Below are positions 8,474 to 15,928 of a stretch of 64,000 nt of DNA, one piece after another (within the stretch, counting starts at the first letter, position 1; each line of letters begins with the position of its first letter). The notes below the pieces were generated by a model. It had not been told where the DNA came from. It saw nothing but the letters and a program-made list of their open reading frames with translations, and searched no databases. This DNA is from Minicystis rosea (GTDB lineage: Bacteria; Myxococcota_A; Polyangia; Polyangiales; Polyangiaceae). The translations under genes and the position numbers were made by a program. The stretch spans positions 7,735,703-7,799,702 of the forward strand of contig CP016211.1 in assembly GCA_001931535.1 (NCBI GenBank). Direction: 5' to 3'.

Positions 8474-9607
8474 GTGCACCCCTCCGTGATCCGTGTCCCG
8501 CTCCAGCGCGTCGAGCCGCGCACGCGCGCGCTGCTCGCGTCGCACGACGCTGCCTCGCTCGCCGCCTTGCTGGAGCAGGCCGGCGGCGCTGCGTCGACGG
8601 CGCGGGCCGCGGCGGCGAAGGCCATCAAGCATGCGTTCGGCGGCGAGGGCGAGGCGCGCTGGGACGACGAGGCGCTCACGGCGATCGACGTGGGGGCTTG
8701 GGCTCGGCCGGCGCTGCTCGCGCTCAACGTGGCGCCGTCGCTCGAGATCGCGGATGAAGCGCCGTCGGCGGACGACACCGTGCGCCTGGCGCTCCGCGCG
8801 CGCGATGGGGCGCTGGTGGAGACGGTGATCATCCCCGGGCCGAACCGCACCACGGTGTGCGTGTCGAGCCAGGTCGGCTGCGCGCGCGCGTGTGCGTTCT
8901 GCGAGACCGGGCGTCATGGGCTCTCGCGACAGCTCGAGGCGGGGGAGATCATCGATCAGGTGCGCATCGCGCGCGCGGTGTGGCGCACGCGCGAAAACCT
9001 CCCCGCGCTGCAAAACCTGGTGTTCATGGGCATGGGCGAGCCGTTCGACAACCTCGCCGAGGTGACGCGGGCCATTCGCCTGCTCACGGATGGACGTGCC
9101 TTCGCGTTCGCGCCTTCACGCATCACGGTGAGCACGGTGGGCGTGGTCGACAAGCTGCCGGCGTTCTTCCGGGATTGCCGCGCGGAGCTGGCGGTGAGCT
9201 TGAATGCGCCCGACGATGCGCGGCGCGATCGCATCATGCCGATCAACAAGCGCGTGCCGCTCGCGGCGCTGCGCGAGGCCATCCTCCATACGTTGCCGGC
9301 GGGGCGGCGGGTGCTGTTCGAGTACGTGCTCTTCGACGGCGTGAACGACGCGCCTGCAGACGCCGATTTGCTCGCGGCGTGGACCAGCGGCATTCGTTGC
9401 CGCGTGAACGTGATCCCGTGCAATCCGGGGCCGGATGAAGGGCTGCGCCCGCCGTCGCCGGAGCGGCTCTCGGCCTTCGTGGCCCACTTGTCGTCGCTGG
9501 GCGTGACCACGCTCGTGCGCAGGCCGCGCGGGCGTGACGTGGGTGGTGCGTGCGGGCAGCTCGCGGGCGCGCTGCGGGCCGGCGTTACGCTGAGCGCGAC
9601 GCGCTGA
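8474..9607 (+). CDS. Radical SAM rRNA methyltransferase, RlmN/Cfr family (first copy)
   Basis: A 377-residue protein from a GTG at 8474 (preceded by AAGGAG only three bases away; a GTG at 8486 is the alternative, and an ATG at 8372 would add an arginine-rich tail). The radical SAM cluster motif CARACAFC gives Cys136, 140 and 143. The two catalytic cysteines of the RlmN/Cfr family are also in place: CVSSQVGC (Cys129) and GGACGQL near the C-terminus. GMGEPFDN and the SAM-binding AVSLNAP follow the family pattern. RlmN forms 2-methyladenosine at 23S rRNA A2503 and in some tRNAs. A canonical RlmN lies at 33.7 kb, so this divergent copy may have another target (Cfr-like C8 chemistry is conceivable). 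Its 3' end overlaps the convergent APS-kinase gene by 23 bases. Confidence 0.85.
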   Translation: MHPSVIRVPLQRVEPRTRALLASHDAASLAALLEQAGGAASTARAAAAKAIKHAFGGEGEARWDDEALTAIDVGAWARPALLALNVAPSLEIADEAPSADDTVRLALRARDGALVETVIIPGPNRTTVCVSSQVGCARACAFCETGRHGLSRQLEAGEIIDQVRIARAVWRTRENLPALQNLVFMGMGEPFDNLAEVTRAIRLLTDGRAFAFAPSRITVSTVGVVDKLPAFFRDCRAELAVSLNAPDDARRDRIMPINKRVPLAALREAILHTLPAGRRVLFEYVLFDGVNDAPADADLLAAWTSGIRCRVNVIPCNPGPDEGLRPPSPERLSAFVAHLSSLGVTTLVRRPRGRDVGGACGQLAGALRAGVTLSATR

Positions 9608-11174
9608 GGATCGCGGCGACCTCGGGTCGCACGAGCTCCTTCGCTGGCAGCTCGCTGCGGGAGATCCGATCGACGATCTCGGCGAGGGACGACGCGATGC
9701 GCGTCGAGGCATCACCGGGCGCGGTCTTCGACGTGGCCATGTCCCCCGTGATGGTCGAGTGGAAGGCGTCTTCGAAGAAGAGCGGCTCGATGCCGAGCTC
9801 GCCCGCACCGAAGCTCGCGAACGCAGTCGATGCGGCGGGGGCGTGATCGAAGATCACGTGCGAGGCGCCGTAGTTCTTGGCGACGAGCGCGGCGAGCAGG
9901 AGCGCGCGCGTGTCCGACGCCGACGCCACGCCGGGATGACCGGGATGAATGGACAGGAGGACGCGATCCTTCGGGTAGTAGCGCTCGATCAAGGCCTCGT
10001 GACAGCGGAGCGCGATCGGGAGATCGCCTGCGGGCACGGCCTGGAGGAAGAGGCCATCGCAGCCTTCGAGCGCAGCCTTGGTGAGGTGCTCGTGGGCGCG
10101 AAGCATGGGGCCGCAGGCCGCATAGGCCACCACGCGCGACCAGCCACGCTGCGTGAAGATCGCCCGCGAATCCCGCGGATCGTGATGGTGCGCGGGAGAC
10201 ACCGGCGCGCCCCGCTCGAGGACGTGGACCTCGCCGCCGACGCACACGGTGCCGAGCTCCGACGGCGTCCATTGGTCGGTCACGTCGATGACGCCGACGA
10301 GGCGGCCGTCGCGTGCACGCAGCGCGGCCTGCGATCCCACGGCGACGAGCGGCGCGCGCTCGGCGGCGATCGAGAGCGTGACGGGCGTGGGCCAGAGGAG
10401 CCCATTTTCCAGGCGCATTTCGCGCACGACCCGGAGGTAGTCCTTCGGGCCCATGAAGCCTTTGAGCGGCGCATAGACACCGGCAGCGATGCGATCGAGA
10501 TCGCGCTCGGCGCGCTCGTCGAGATCGATCGCGACGAGCCCCTTCGCCCGCTCGGCCAGCGCTTCGCCCGCGGCTCCGCGCACGAATCGATCGATCGAGT
10601 CTCCACCGTGCGGCGGCGTGAGCGCGCGTCCCGCGTGCCGGCCCGCGGCGGCGGTCACGTAGCCGAGCGCTTCGAGCCGATCGATGATCTTGGCGAGGCT
10701 CTGTTCCTTCGTCTCCACCGCGGTGTCGACGACGACGTCGGGCTGCTCGGGCGCTTCGTAAGGGTCGTCGATGCCGGTGAAGTGCTTGATCTCGCCGGCG
10801 AGCGCCTTCTTGTAGAGGCCCTTCGCGTCGCGCTCGGCGAGCACGGGGATGCTGCACTGCACGTAGACCTCGACGAAGCGGCCGATCTGGGCGCGCTGCT
10901 CGTCGCGGATGGCGCGATAGGGGCTGATGGCCGCCGTGATGGCGCAGGCGCCCGAGCGCGCGACGAGCTTGGCCACGAAGCCGATGCGCCGGACGTTGAC
11001 GTCGCGATCGTCTTTCGAAAAGGTGAGGCCCTTGGAGAGGTGGGTGCGGACCTCGTCGCCGTCGAGCACCTCGACGTGGACGCCGCGATGCCGGAGCTCG
11101 GCGGCGAGCATGGCGCCCAGCGTGCTCTTGCCGGCGCCGGAGAGGCCCGTGAACCAAACGACGAAACCGCTCAT
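9585..11174 (-). CDS. cysC: APS kinase fused to degenerate ATP sulfurylase
   Basis: A 529-residue fusion. Residues 1-175 are APS kinase, which phosphorylates adenosine 5'-phosphosulfate to PAPS: the P-loop GLSGAGKST is at 10-18, DGDEVR at 39-43 and the AAISPYR segment with Ser84 is present. Residues 200-529 are ATP-sulfurylase-like, but the active site is gone: the canonical QTRNPLHRAH has become AACGPMLRAH (residues 351-361, first catalytic His lost, Arg and Asn lost) and the GRDHAG motif reads FDHAPA with its Arg missing. The kinase should work; the sulfurylase half probably does not and may be structural or regulatory. GAGG eight bases before the ATG supports the start. Last gene of the sulfur operon, 18 bases after the JAMM gene. 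Confidence 0.85.
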   Translation of the reverse strand: MSGFVVWFTGLSGAGKSTLGAMLAAELRHRGVHVEVLDGDEVRTHLSKGLTFSKDDRDVNVRRIGFVAKLVARSGACAITAAISPYRAIRDEQRAQIGRFVEVYVQCSIPVLAERDAKGLYKKALAGEIKHFTGIDDPYEAPEQPDVVVDTAVETKEQSLAKIIDRLEALGYVTAAAGRHAGRALTPPHGGDSIDRFVRGAAGEALAERAKGLVAIDLDERAERDLDRIAAGVYAPLKGFMGPKDYLRVVREMRLENGLLWPTPVTLSIAAERAPLVAVGSQAALRARDGRLVGVIDVTDQWTPSELGTVCVGGEVHVLERGAPVSPAHHHDPRDSRAIFTQRGWSRVVAYAACGPMLRAHEHLTKAALEGCDGLFLQAVPAGDLPIALRCHEALIERYYPKDRVLLSIHPGHPGVASASDTRALLLAALVAKNYGASHVIFDHAPAASTAFASFGAGELGIEPLFFEDAFHSTITGDMATSKTAPGDASTRIASSLAEIVDRISRSELPAKELVRPEVAAILSASRSA

Positions 11175-11192
11175 TTCGGGCCTCGATCGGTG

Positions 11193-11753
11193 TCAGTCGA
11201 CGACGTCGAAGGGCGAGGCGACGAAGGCGCGCGCAGCCGCGTCCCAGAGGAACACGCGGTGCTCGTCGACCTTGCCCTCGCGCACGCTGGTGACGAGGAA
11301 CGCGAGCGGCCACGCAGGCCCCGGGCCCATCGTGATGGCGCCGCCTTCATCGGCAGGAGGCTCGCCCATGCTCATCACCGCGGCGTCGGTGGGGCTGAAG
11401 TAGGCGCCCGCGTCGAGGTGCGAGTGATAGAGGATCTTCACCGGGCGCCCGTCGCGCGCGGAGGCGTCGACGGCATCGGCGAACTTCTTCTCGTTGAAGG
11501 CGAAGTACATCCGCGCCGTGCGAAAGTACGTGACCGGATCGAGCGCGTGCAGCTTGTTGGCGACGTTCACCATGCGCACGTGCTCGTCGCAGAGCGTGTC
11601 GCCGGCGGGCCCGCGCAGGTAACCGCAGGCCTCCTCGTCCTTCGCGTATCCCGCGATCGCGTCCGCCTCCACGGCGGCGAGCGCCGCGCGCGTGATGCGG
11701 ACGCCGCCCGCCGTCCAGGGATGATCGGCTACCACTGGTATCTCTTCTCCCAT
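11193..11753 (-). CDS. JAMM/MPN+ metalloprotease, Mec-like
   Basis: A 186-residue zinc metalloprotease of the JAB1/MPN family. The full JAMM signature is present: Glu41 in EEACGYL, then H110-S-H112 with seven residues to Ser120 and Asp123 in HSHLDAGAYFSPTD. In actinobacteria the related Mec protein releases cysteine from the C-terminus of the sulfur carrier CysO after CysM has built it there. Here the gene overlaps the end of the CysM-like gene by 25 bases and shares its operon with a Gly-Gly carrier, so the same role is a good inference. Other bacterial JAMM proteins act on ThiS/MoaD-like carriers or ubiquitin-like tags. Confidence 0.85.
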   Translation of the reverse strand: MGEEIPVVADHPWTAGGVRITRAALAAVEADAIAGYAKDEEACGYLRGPAGDTLCDEHVRMVNVANKLHALDPVTYFRTARMYFAFNEKKFADAVDASARDGRPVKILYHSHLDAGAYFSPTDAAVMSMGEPPADEGGAITMGPGPAWPLAFLVTSVREGKVDEHRVFLWDAAARAFVASPFDVVD

Positions 11754-12679
11754 TTCATGGGCGCGAAATAGCGGTCACCGCGATCGCAGATGATGGTCAC
11801 CACGCAGCCGCCGCCCTGCTCGGCGTGCAGCTTCTTGGCGATCTGCACGGCCGCGAAGACGTTGGCGCCCGACGAGTGACCGACGAGCAACGCCTCTTCA
11901 CGCGCCAAGCGATCGGACATGTCCCAGCCGTCCTCGGTGGTCACGCGCATCGTCTCGTCGTAGGCGGCGGCGTCGTGGATGGGCGGCACCAGCGAGCTCG
12001 GCAGGTGCTTGAGCCCTTCGAGCCCGTGCAGCGCGTCCGTGGGCTCGACTGCGACGCAGCGAATGGGCCGCGTGTGCTCATGGAGCCTCCGCGACGTGCC
12101 CATGATGGTGCCGCTCGTGCCGATGCCGGCGACGAAGTGGGTGATGCGATCGCCGACCGCATCGAGGATCTCCGCCGCCGTGCCGTGATAGTGCGCGAGC
12201 GGGTTGTCCGGGTTCGAGTACTGGTCCGGGTAGAAGTACTTCTCCGGATCGGCGTCGACGACCTGACGCACCTTGCGAATGGCGCCGTCCGATCCTTCCA
12301 TCGGATCGCTGAAGATGATCTCGGTGCCGAAGGCGCGCGCGATGTCCTTGCGGGCCTTGCTGACGTTGGAGGGCATCACCAGCGCGATGGGCACGCCGAG
12401 CGCAGCGCCGAAGAGCGAATACGCCACGCCGGTGTTGCCGCTCGTGGAGTCGATGAGCGTCTTGCCGGAGCCGAGGCGGCCATCGGCGAGCGCGTTCGTC
12501 ATCATCCGGAGCGCGGCGCGATCCTTCACGGATCCGCCTGGATTCATGCACTCCATCTTGACGTAGACTTCGACCGACGGCGCCTCGCGCGCGACGTTGC
12601 GGAGGCGCACGAGCGGCGTGTCGCCGACGGCGGCGGCCACGGAGGCGAGCGATTTCGAGCGAACGAGCGAGTGTCTCAC
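11729..12679 (-). CDS. CysM-like PLP-dependent cysteine synthase
   Basis: A 316-residue fold-type II PLP enzyme. The Schiff-base lysine is Lys52 in NPGGSVKDR; TSGNTG binds the substrate carboxylate and GIGTSGT holds the cofactor phosphate. The region equivalent to the KIQG loop of CysK is replaced by EGLKHLPSS, so it is a distinct paralogue of the CysK encoded three genes upstream. Given the carrier protein and JAMM protease alongside, it most likely makes cysteine from an activated serine (O-phosphoserine or O-acetylserine) using carrier thiocarboxylate. A cystathionine beta-synthase role cannot be excluded. It starts at a GTG that overlaps the stop of the preceding gene (GTGA), implying translational coupling. 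Confidence 0.85.
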   Translation of the reverse strand: MRHSLVRSKSLASVAAAVGDTPLVRLRNVAREAPSVEVYVKMECMNPGGSVKDRAALRMMTNALADGRLGSGKTLIDSTSGNTGVAYSLFGAALGVPIALVMPSNVSKARKDIARAFGTEIIFSDPMEGSDGAIRKVRQVVDADPEKYFYPDQYSNPDNPLAHYHGTAAEILDAVGDRITHFVAGIGTSGTIMGTSRRLHEHTRPIRCVAVEPTDALHGLEGLKHLPSSLVPPIHDAAAYDETMRVTTEDGWDMSDRLAREEALLVGHSSGANVFAAVQIAKKLHAEQGGGCVVTIICDRGDRYFAPMKWEKRYQW

Positions 12680-12990
12680 GAGGCGTCGTCCTCCTTCGCG
12701 CGGAGCGCCCTCCGCATCTCGGCGAGCGCGGCCCGCGATCCCGCGAGCACCGCGCGCGCCTCGGCGTTCTTCACGATCGCCGCGGGCGCGAGCGCCTCGA
12801 CGTCGACGGGGCCGGGTGCGATCGACGCGAAGCCCGCGCCCTCGGCGTAACGCGCAGCGACCTCGTGCGCGAGCCCGTCGCCGCCGACGGCAGCGACGGA
12901 GGCCGAGAGACGTCGCTGCCCGGCCTCGCCGATCTCGGGCAGGAGCACCTGCCGCAGGAACCGATCCATCATTGTCCCACGAGGGGTCAT
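12676..12990 (-). CDS. Short E1-like protein: MoeB/ThiF N-terminal arm with decayed Rossmann start
   Basis: A 104-residue protein. Residues 9-30 (DRFLRQVLLPEIGEAGQRRL) match the N-terminal helical arm of MoeB/ThiF-type E1 enzymes, and the next stretch, SVAAVGGDGLAHEVAARYAEGAG, looks like the first Rossmann strand and helix with the GxGGxG loop spoiled. The remainder is alanine-rich and unlike the family. Strikingly, the complete Rossmann domain encoded two genes upstream (13327-14055) lacks exactly this arm. It may therefore be the detached half of a split E1, or a relic. ATGs at 12972 or 12969 are alternative starts. It overlaps the CysM-like gene by four bases, so it is translated in an intact operon. 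Confidence 0.65.
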   Translation of the reverse strand: MTPRGTMMDRFLRQVLLPEIGEAGQRRLSASVAAVGGDGLAHEVAARYAEGAGFASIAPGPVDVEALAPAAIVKNAEARAVLAGSRAALAEMRRALRAKEDDAS

Positions 12991-13033
12991 TCCGCTTCGG
13001 GCCTCACGTTGATCGTTCGATGGAACGCAGCGC

Positions 13034-13318
13034 TCAGCCGCCCGCGATCGCCGGCACGATCGAGATCTGCTCGCCGCCCTTGAGCTCGGTGCCGAGCCCT
13101 TCGAGGAAGCGGATGTCCTCGTCGCCGACGAAGATGTTCACGAAGCGGCGCACGCCCTTCTCGTCGAGGAGGCGATCGCGCACGCCGGGGTACTTCTTCT
13201 CGAGATCCTCGATGATGGCGCCCACGGTGGCGCCTTCGGCCTTCACCTCGTCGGCGCCGCCGGTGAGCGTGCGGAGAGGCGTGGGGATGCGAACGATGGT
13301 CTCAACGGTGGATGCCAT
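13034..13318 (-). CDS. ThiS/MoaD-like sulfur carrier protein (CysO-like)
   Basis: A 94-residue beta-grasp protein ending in ISIVPAIAGG; the exposed C-terminal Gly-Gly is the site that E1 enzymes adenylate and convert to thiocarboxylate. The fold signature VRFPT-like first strand (VRIPTPLRTLTGG), an LE-K-YPG helix end and the FVNIFVGDEDIRFLEGLGTEL segment closely resemble CysO/MoaD. The start at 13318 gives a normal length; the frame continues upstream but only inside the E1 gene. It begins eight bases after the E1 stop codon. In this context it should deliver sulfur to the CysM-like enzyme, with the JAMM protease cleaving off finished cysteine. Confidence 0.88.
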   Translation of the reverse strand: MASTVETIVRIPTPLRTLTGGADEVKAEGATVGAIIEDLEKKYPGVRDRLLDEKGVRRFVNIFVGDEDIRFLEGLGTELKGGEQISIVPAIAGG

Positions 13319-13326
13319 AGGTGTCC

Positions 13327-14055
13327 TCAGATATCGCAGGTTCTCGCCAGGTATCGCTGGGTATCGAGATCGTGGATGGTGCGCGCCTCGCCGCAGAGTG
13401 GGCAGCCCGGGCGCGCGCGTACAGGCACGCTCCGGAGCACGTCGCGCAGGCCGTCGAAGGTGACGACCGCGCCGAACGCCGACGCATCGCCCGCGAGGAT
13501 GCGCAGCGCGCGATCGGCCGCGAGCGCTCCCGCAACACCGCACACGGGGCCGGCCACGCCGGCGCTCGCGCAATCGGGCGCGTCCCCGGTGGGGATGTCC
13601 TCGAAGAGGCAGCGATAACAAGGCCGCCCGCCCGGCGCGACCGCCATCACGGTCGCCGTCCAACGCACGGCGGCCGCATGAACGACGGGCACGCCCGCGA
13701 TCGCGCACGCATCCGCGAGGAGGAAGCGCGTCGCGAAGTTGTCGGTGGCGTCGATCACCACGGAGGCCTCCGCGACGAGCGCCGCAGCCGTCGTCGGCAA
13801 CGCGCGGCCGCGGTGCGGCTCGACGACGGTGCCGGGGAAGCGATGAGCGATCGAAGCCGCGAACGCATCGAGCTTCGGCTTCCCCACGTCGCCTTCCGCG
13901 AACAGGATCTGCCGGTGCAGGTTGCTCCGCTCCACCCGATCGTCGTCGGCCACGCGCAACGCGCGCACGCCCGCGGCGCAGAGCGCGATCCCAGCCGGCG
14001 CGCCGATGCCGCCGGCGCCGACGATCACGATGGTGGAGCCGGCCTTCGTGCTCAT
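13327..14055 (-). CDS. ThiF/MoeB-like E1 sulfur-carrier adenylyltransferase lacking N-terminal arm
   Basis: A 242-residue ATP-dependent activating enzyme. It begins directly at the Rossmann strand IVIVGAGGIGAPAG (residues 9-22) and shows ERSNLHRQ (42-49), the conserved Lys in GKPKLDAF, the DATDN motif (102-106) and two zinc-binding CxxC pairs (Cys146/149 and Cys218/221). Cys162 lies where MoeB-type enzymes place a cysteine. It adenylates the carrier's C-terminal glycine. No rhodanese domain is attached, unlike MoeZ, so the sulfur donor must be separate. It lacks the usual helical arm (RYSRQ...LLPEIG), which is encoded separately downstream at 12676-12990. ATGA overlap with the cysK stop shows tight coupling. 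Confidence 0.88.
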   Translation of the reverse strand: MSTKAGSTIVIVGAGGIGAPAGIALCAAGVRALRVADDDRVERSNLHRQILFAEGDVGKPKLDAFAASIAHRFPGTVVEPHRGRALPTTAAALVAEASVVIDATDNFATRFLLADACAIAGVPVVHAAAVRWTATVMAVAPGGRPCYRCLFEDIPTGDAPDCASAGVAGPVCGVAGALAADRALRILAGDASAFGAVVTFDGLRDVLRSVPVRARPGCPLCGEARTIHDLDTQRYLARTCDI

Positions 14056-15014
14056 TTGAAGTACTCATCGAGGCTGAAGTAGCGCTCGCCCGTGTCGCAC
14101 AGCACCGTGACCACGGTGCTGTCGGGCCCGAGCGCGCGCGCCACGTCGAGCGCCACGCGCACGGCGGCCCCCGCGCTGATGCCCACGAGCAGCCCTTCCT
14201 GCCGCGCGAGCGCGACTTTGGTGTCGTAGGCCGCGCGATCGGAGACCGTGCGCACCTCGTCGACCACGCTCGGATCGTAGTTCTTCGGCACGAAGCCCGC
14301 GGCGAGCCCTTGGATCTTGCTCGGCCCGCGCTCGCCGCGGGAGATGGTCGCCGAGCTCTCGGGCTCGACGGCGATCACGCGCGGCGCCGGCGTCCTGCGC
14401 TTGAGCACGCGGCCCACGCCGCTCACCGTACCGCCCGTGCCCACGCCCGCCACGAAGGCATCGATGCGCACGTTGGCGAGCGCGTGGACGATCTCCTGCG
14501 CGGTCGTGGACGCGTGCACGCGCGGGTTCTCCGCGTTCTCGAATTGCCCGGGAACGAAGGCCCCCGGCGTGCTCTGCGCGATCTCGCGCGCCTTGGCGAT
14601 CGCGCCTTCCATCTGCGCCTCGGGCTCGGTGAGCACCACCTCCGCGCCGTACGCTTCGAGGAGCTGCCGGCGCTCGAGGCTCATGCTCGCGGGCATGGTG
14701 AGGATCAGCCGATAACCCTTGGCCGCGCACACGAGCGCGAGCCCGATGCCAGTGTTCCCCGAGGTCGGCTCGACCACCACGCCGCCCGGCCGCAGCGCTC
14801 CGTTCGCCTCGGCCGCCTCGATCATCGCGAGGCAGATGCGATCCTTCACCGAGCCGCCCGGGCTCTGGTGCTCGGCCTTGGCGAAGACGCGCCCGCGGGG
14901 CGTATCGATGTCGATGCGATGGATCTCGTAGAGCGGTGTGTCCCCGACGAGATCGAGGACCGAATCGACGACGCGCGGGTGGGAGGGCAGAGGGGGCAGC
15001 ACGTTCTCGCTCAC
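14052..15014 (-). CDS. cysK: Cysteine synthase, CysK type
   Basis: A 320-residue O-acetylserine sulfhydrylase-like PLP enzyme. Lys57 in PGGSVKDR binds PLP; TSGNTG, GTGGTVSG and PSKIQGLAAGFVP are all canonical for CysK. It makes cysteine from O-acetylserine and sulfide in the cytosol. The GTG at 15014 is chosen because GAAGG sits eight bases upstream and the product then begins like other family members; a start further up would overlap the regulator gene and add a 41-residue arginine-rich tail. It lies 52 bases after the Rrf2 gene. The operon thus holds both a sulfide-type and a carrier-type synthase. Confidence 0.9.
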   Translation of the reverse strand: MSENVLPPLPSHPRVVDSVLDLVGDTPLYEIHRIDIDTPRGRVFAKAEHQSPGGSVKDRICLAMIEAAEANGALRPGGVVVEPTSGNTGIGLALVCAAKGYRLILTMPASMSLERRQLLEAYGAEVVLTEPEAQMEGAIAKAREIAQSTPGAFVPGQFENAENPRVHASTTAQEIVHALANVRIDAFVAGVGTGGTVSGVGRVLKRRTPAPRVIAVEPESSATISRGERGPSKIQGLAAGFVPKNYDPSVVDEVRTVSDRAAYDTKVALARQEGLLVGISAGAAVRVALDVARALGPDSTVVTVLCDTGERYFSLDEYFK

Positions 15015-15066
15015 TTCACTAGCCTTCGGGGGATCACGATGCCATGCCGGCTCGATCACACGATCG

Positions 15067-15519
15067 TCAGATGACGTAGCTCTCGCGCTCGCGCGACTTC
15101 TTCCGCAGCCCGAGCGAGACACCGCGCTCGCAAACATCGGCGATGGTCACGGCATCGAAACACTTTTCCACGTTGGCCGCGACGTCGCGGAAGACGGACG
15201 CCGTCGCGTCCGGGCTGCCTCGACGCTCCTTCGTCTCGTCCTCCGCGAGCAGGACGGCGACCGGCCCCTCGAGCGCGCGGATCACGTCGCCCAGGCTGAT
15301 CTCCTCGGCCGGACGCGCCAAATGATATCCACCACGCGGGCCCCGCTTGCTCCCGATGAGGCCGGCCTTCTTCAGGTCCTGGAAGATCTGCTCGAGGAAG
15401 CGCATCGGGATCATCTCGCGCTCGGCGATCTCACGGATCTGCGTCGGACGCCCATCGTTGTGGAAGGCGATGTCGAAGAGCGCGCGCACGCCGTAGCGGC
15501 CCTTGTTCGACAGCTTCAC
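15067..15519 (-). CDS. Rrf2-family transcriptional regulator
   Basis: A 150-residue winged-helix regulator beginning (V)KLSNKGRYGVRAL, the standard Rrf2 N-terminus, which is why the GTG at 15519 is preferred over an ATG twelve codons... eight residues upstream at 15543. The recognition region GSKRGPRGGYHLARP is typical. IscR-type proteins carry three cysteines for an FeS cluster; here only two are seen (EKCFDAVTIADVC), more like CymR, the cysteine-metabolism repressor that acts with CysK. As first gene of the sulfur operon it probably autoregulates it in response to cysteine or FeS status. A TTGACT hexamer at 15555-15550 is a possible -35 element. Confidence 0.85.
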   Translation of the reverse strand: MKLSNKGRYGVRALFDIAFHNDGRPTQIREIAEREMIPMRFLEQIFQDLKKAGLIGSKRGPRGGYHLARPAEEISLGDVIRALEGPVAVLLAEDETKERRGSPDATASVFRDVAANVEKCFDAVTIADVCERGVSLGLRKKSRERESYVI

Positions 15520-15878
15520 GATCCCCGTTCTGCATTGTCGCATCGGGGAAGTCAAGAACCAACGCGGGCCTCGGGACACGGCTCACCACGACGTCGCGCG
15601 CGCTCTCCGCCGGCCCGTCGGTCCCAACCCCACGCGCGTGACCGACCGCGGCTGCGCGCTGCCGCGCAAACATGCGTTTCCGGCGCTCGCCCTTCCCCTC
15701 CACGACGAGCTCGCGAATCCGCGCGAGACGCGGGCGCGCGTCGTTTTCTACTCCGCCGCCGCTTGGAACAACGACGTCCCCGGTCTCGTGGCAGCGCTCA
15801 TGCCGAGGGCGTGCGCTTCGTGAGCGCGTCGGCAGGGCTTCGGTGCGTGGGGAAGTGAGCGCGGCGCGATGGAATGCA
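15520..15878. other. Promoter region of the sulfur operon
   Basis: About 360 bases upstream of the Rrf2 gene. A TTGACT is found on the minus strand at 15555-15550, but a good -10 at normal spacing is not obvious (CAGAAC at 17 bases). No coding region is recognised. The right end abuts the terminator of the outer-membrane protein gene. Confidence 0.4.
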
Positions 15879-15906
15879 AAAGGCGCTGAGAGAGCTCAGC
15901 GCCTTT
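15879..15906 (-). terminator. Intrinsic terminator of the outer-membrane protein operon
   Basis: A perfect 12-bp stem (AAAGGCGCTGAG / CTCAGCGCCTTT) with AGAG loop. On the minus strand, 22 bases after the barrel gene's stop codon, it runs into a TTTTGCATT tail, as expected for Rho-independent termination of the three-gene operon 21785-15929. Confidence 0.8.
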
Positions 15907-15928
15907 GGCGTTTTGCAGCGGGATTCGG

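Noticed and set aside
9759..11771. A plus-strand open frame opposite the APS-kinase and JAMM genes
   Set aside because: No domain, Glu/Arg/Val-rich shadow composition.
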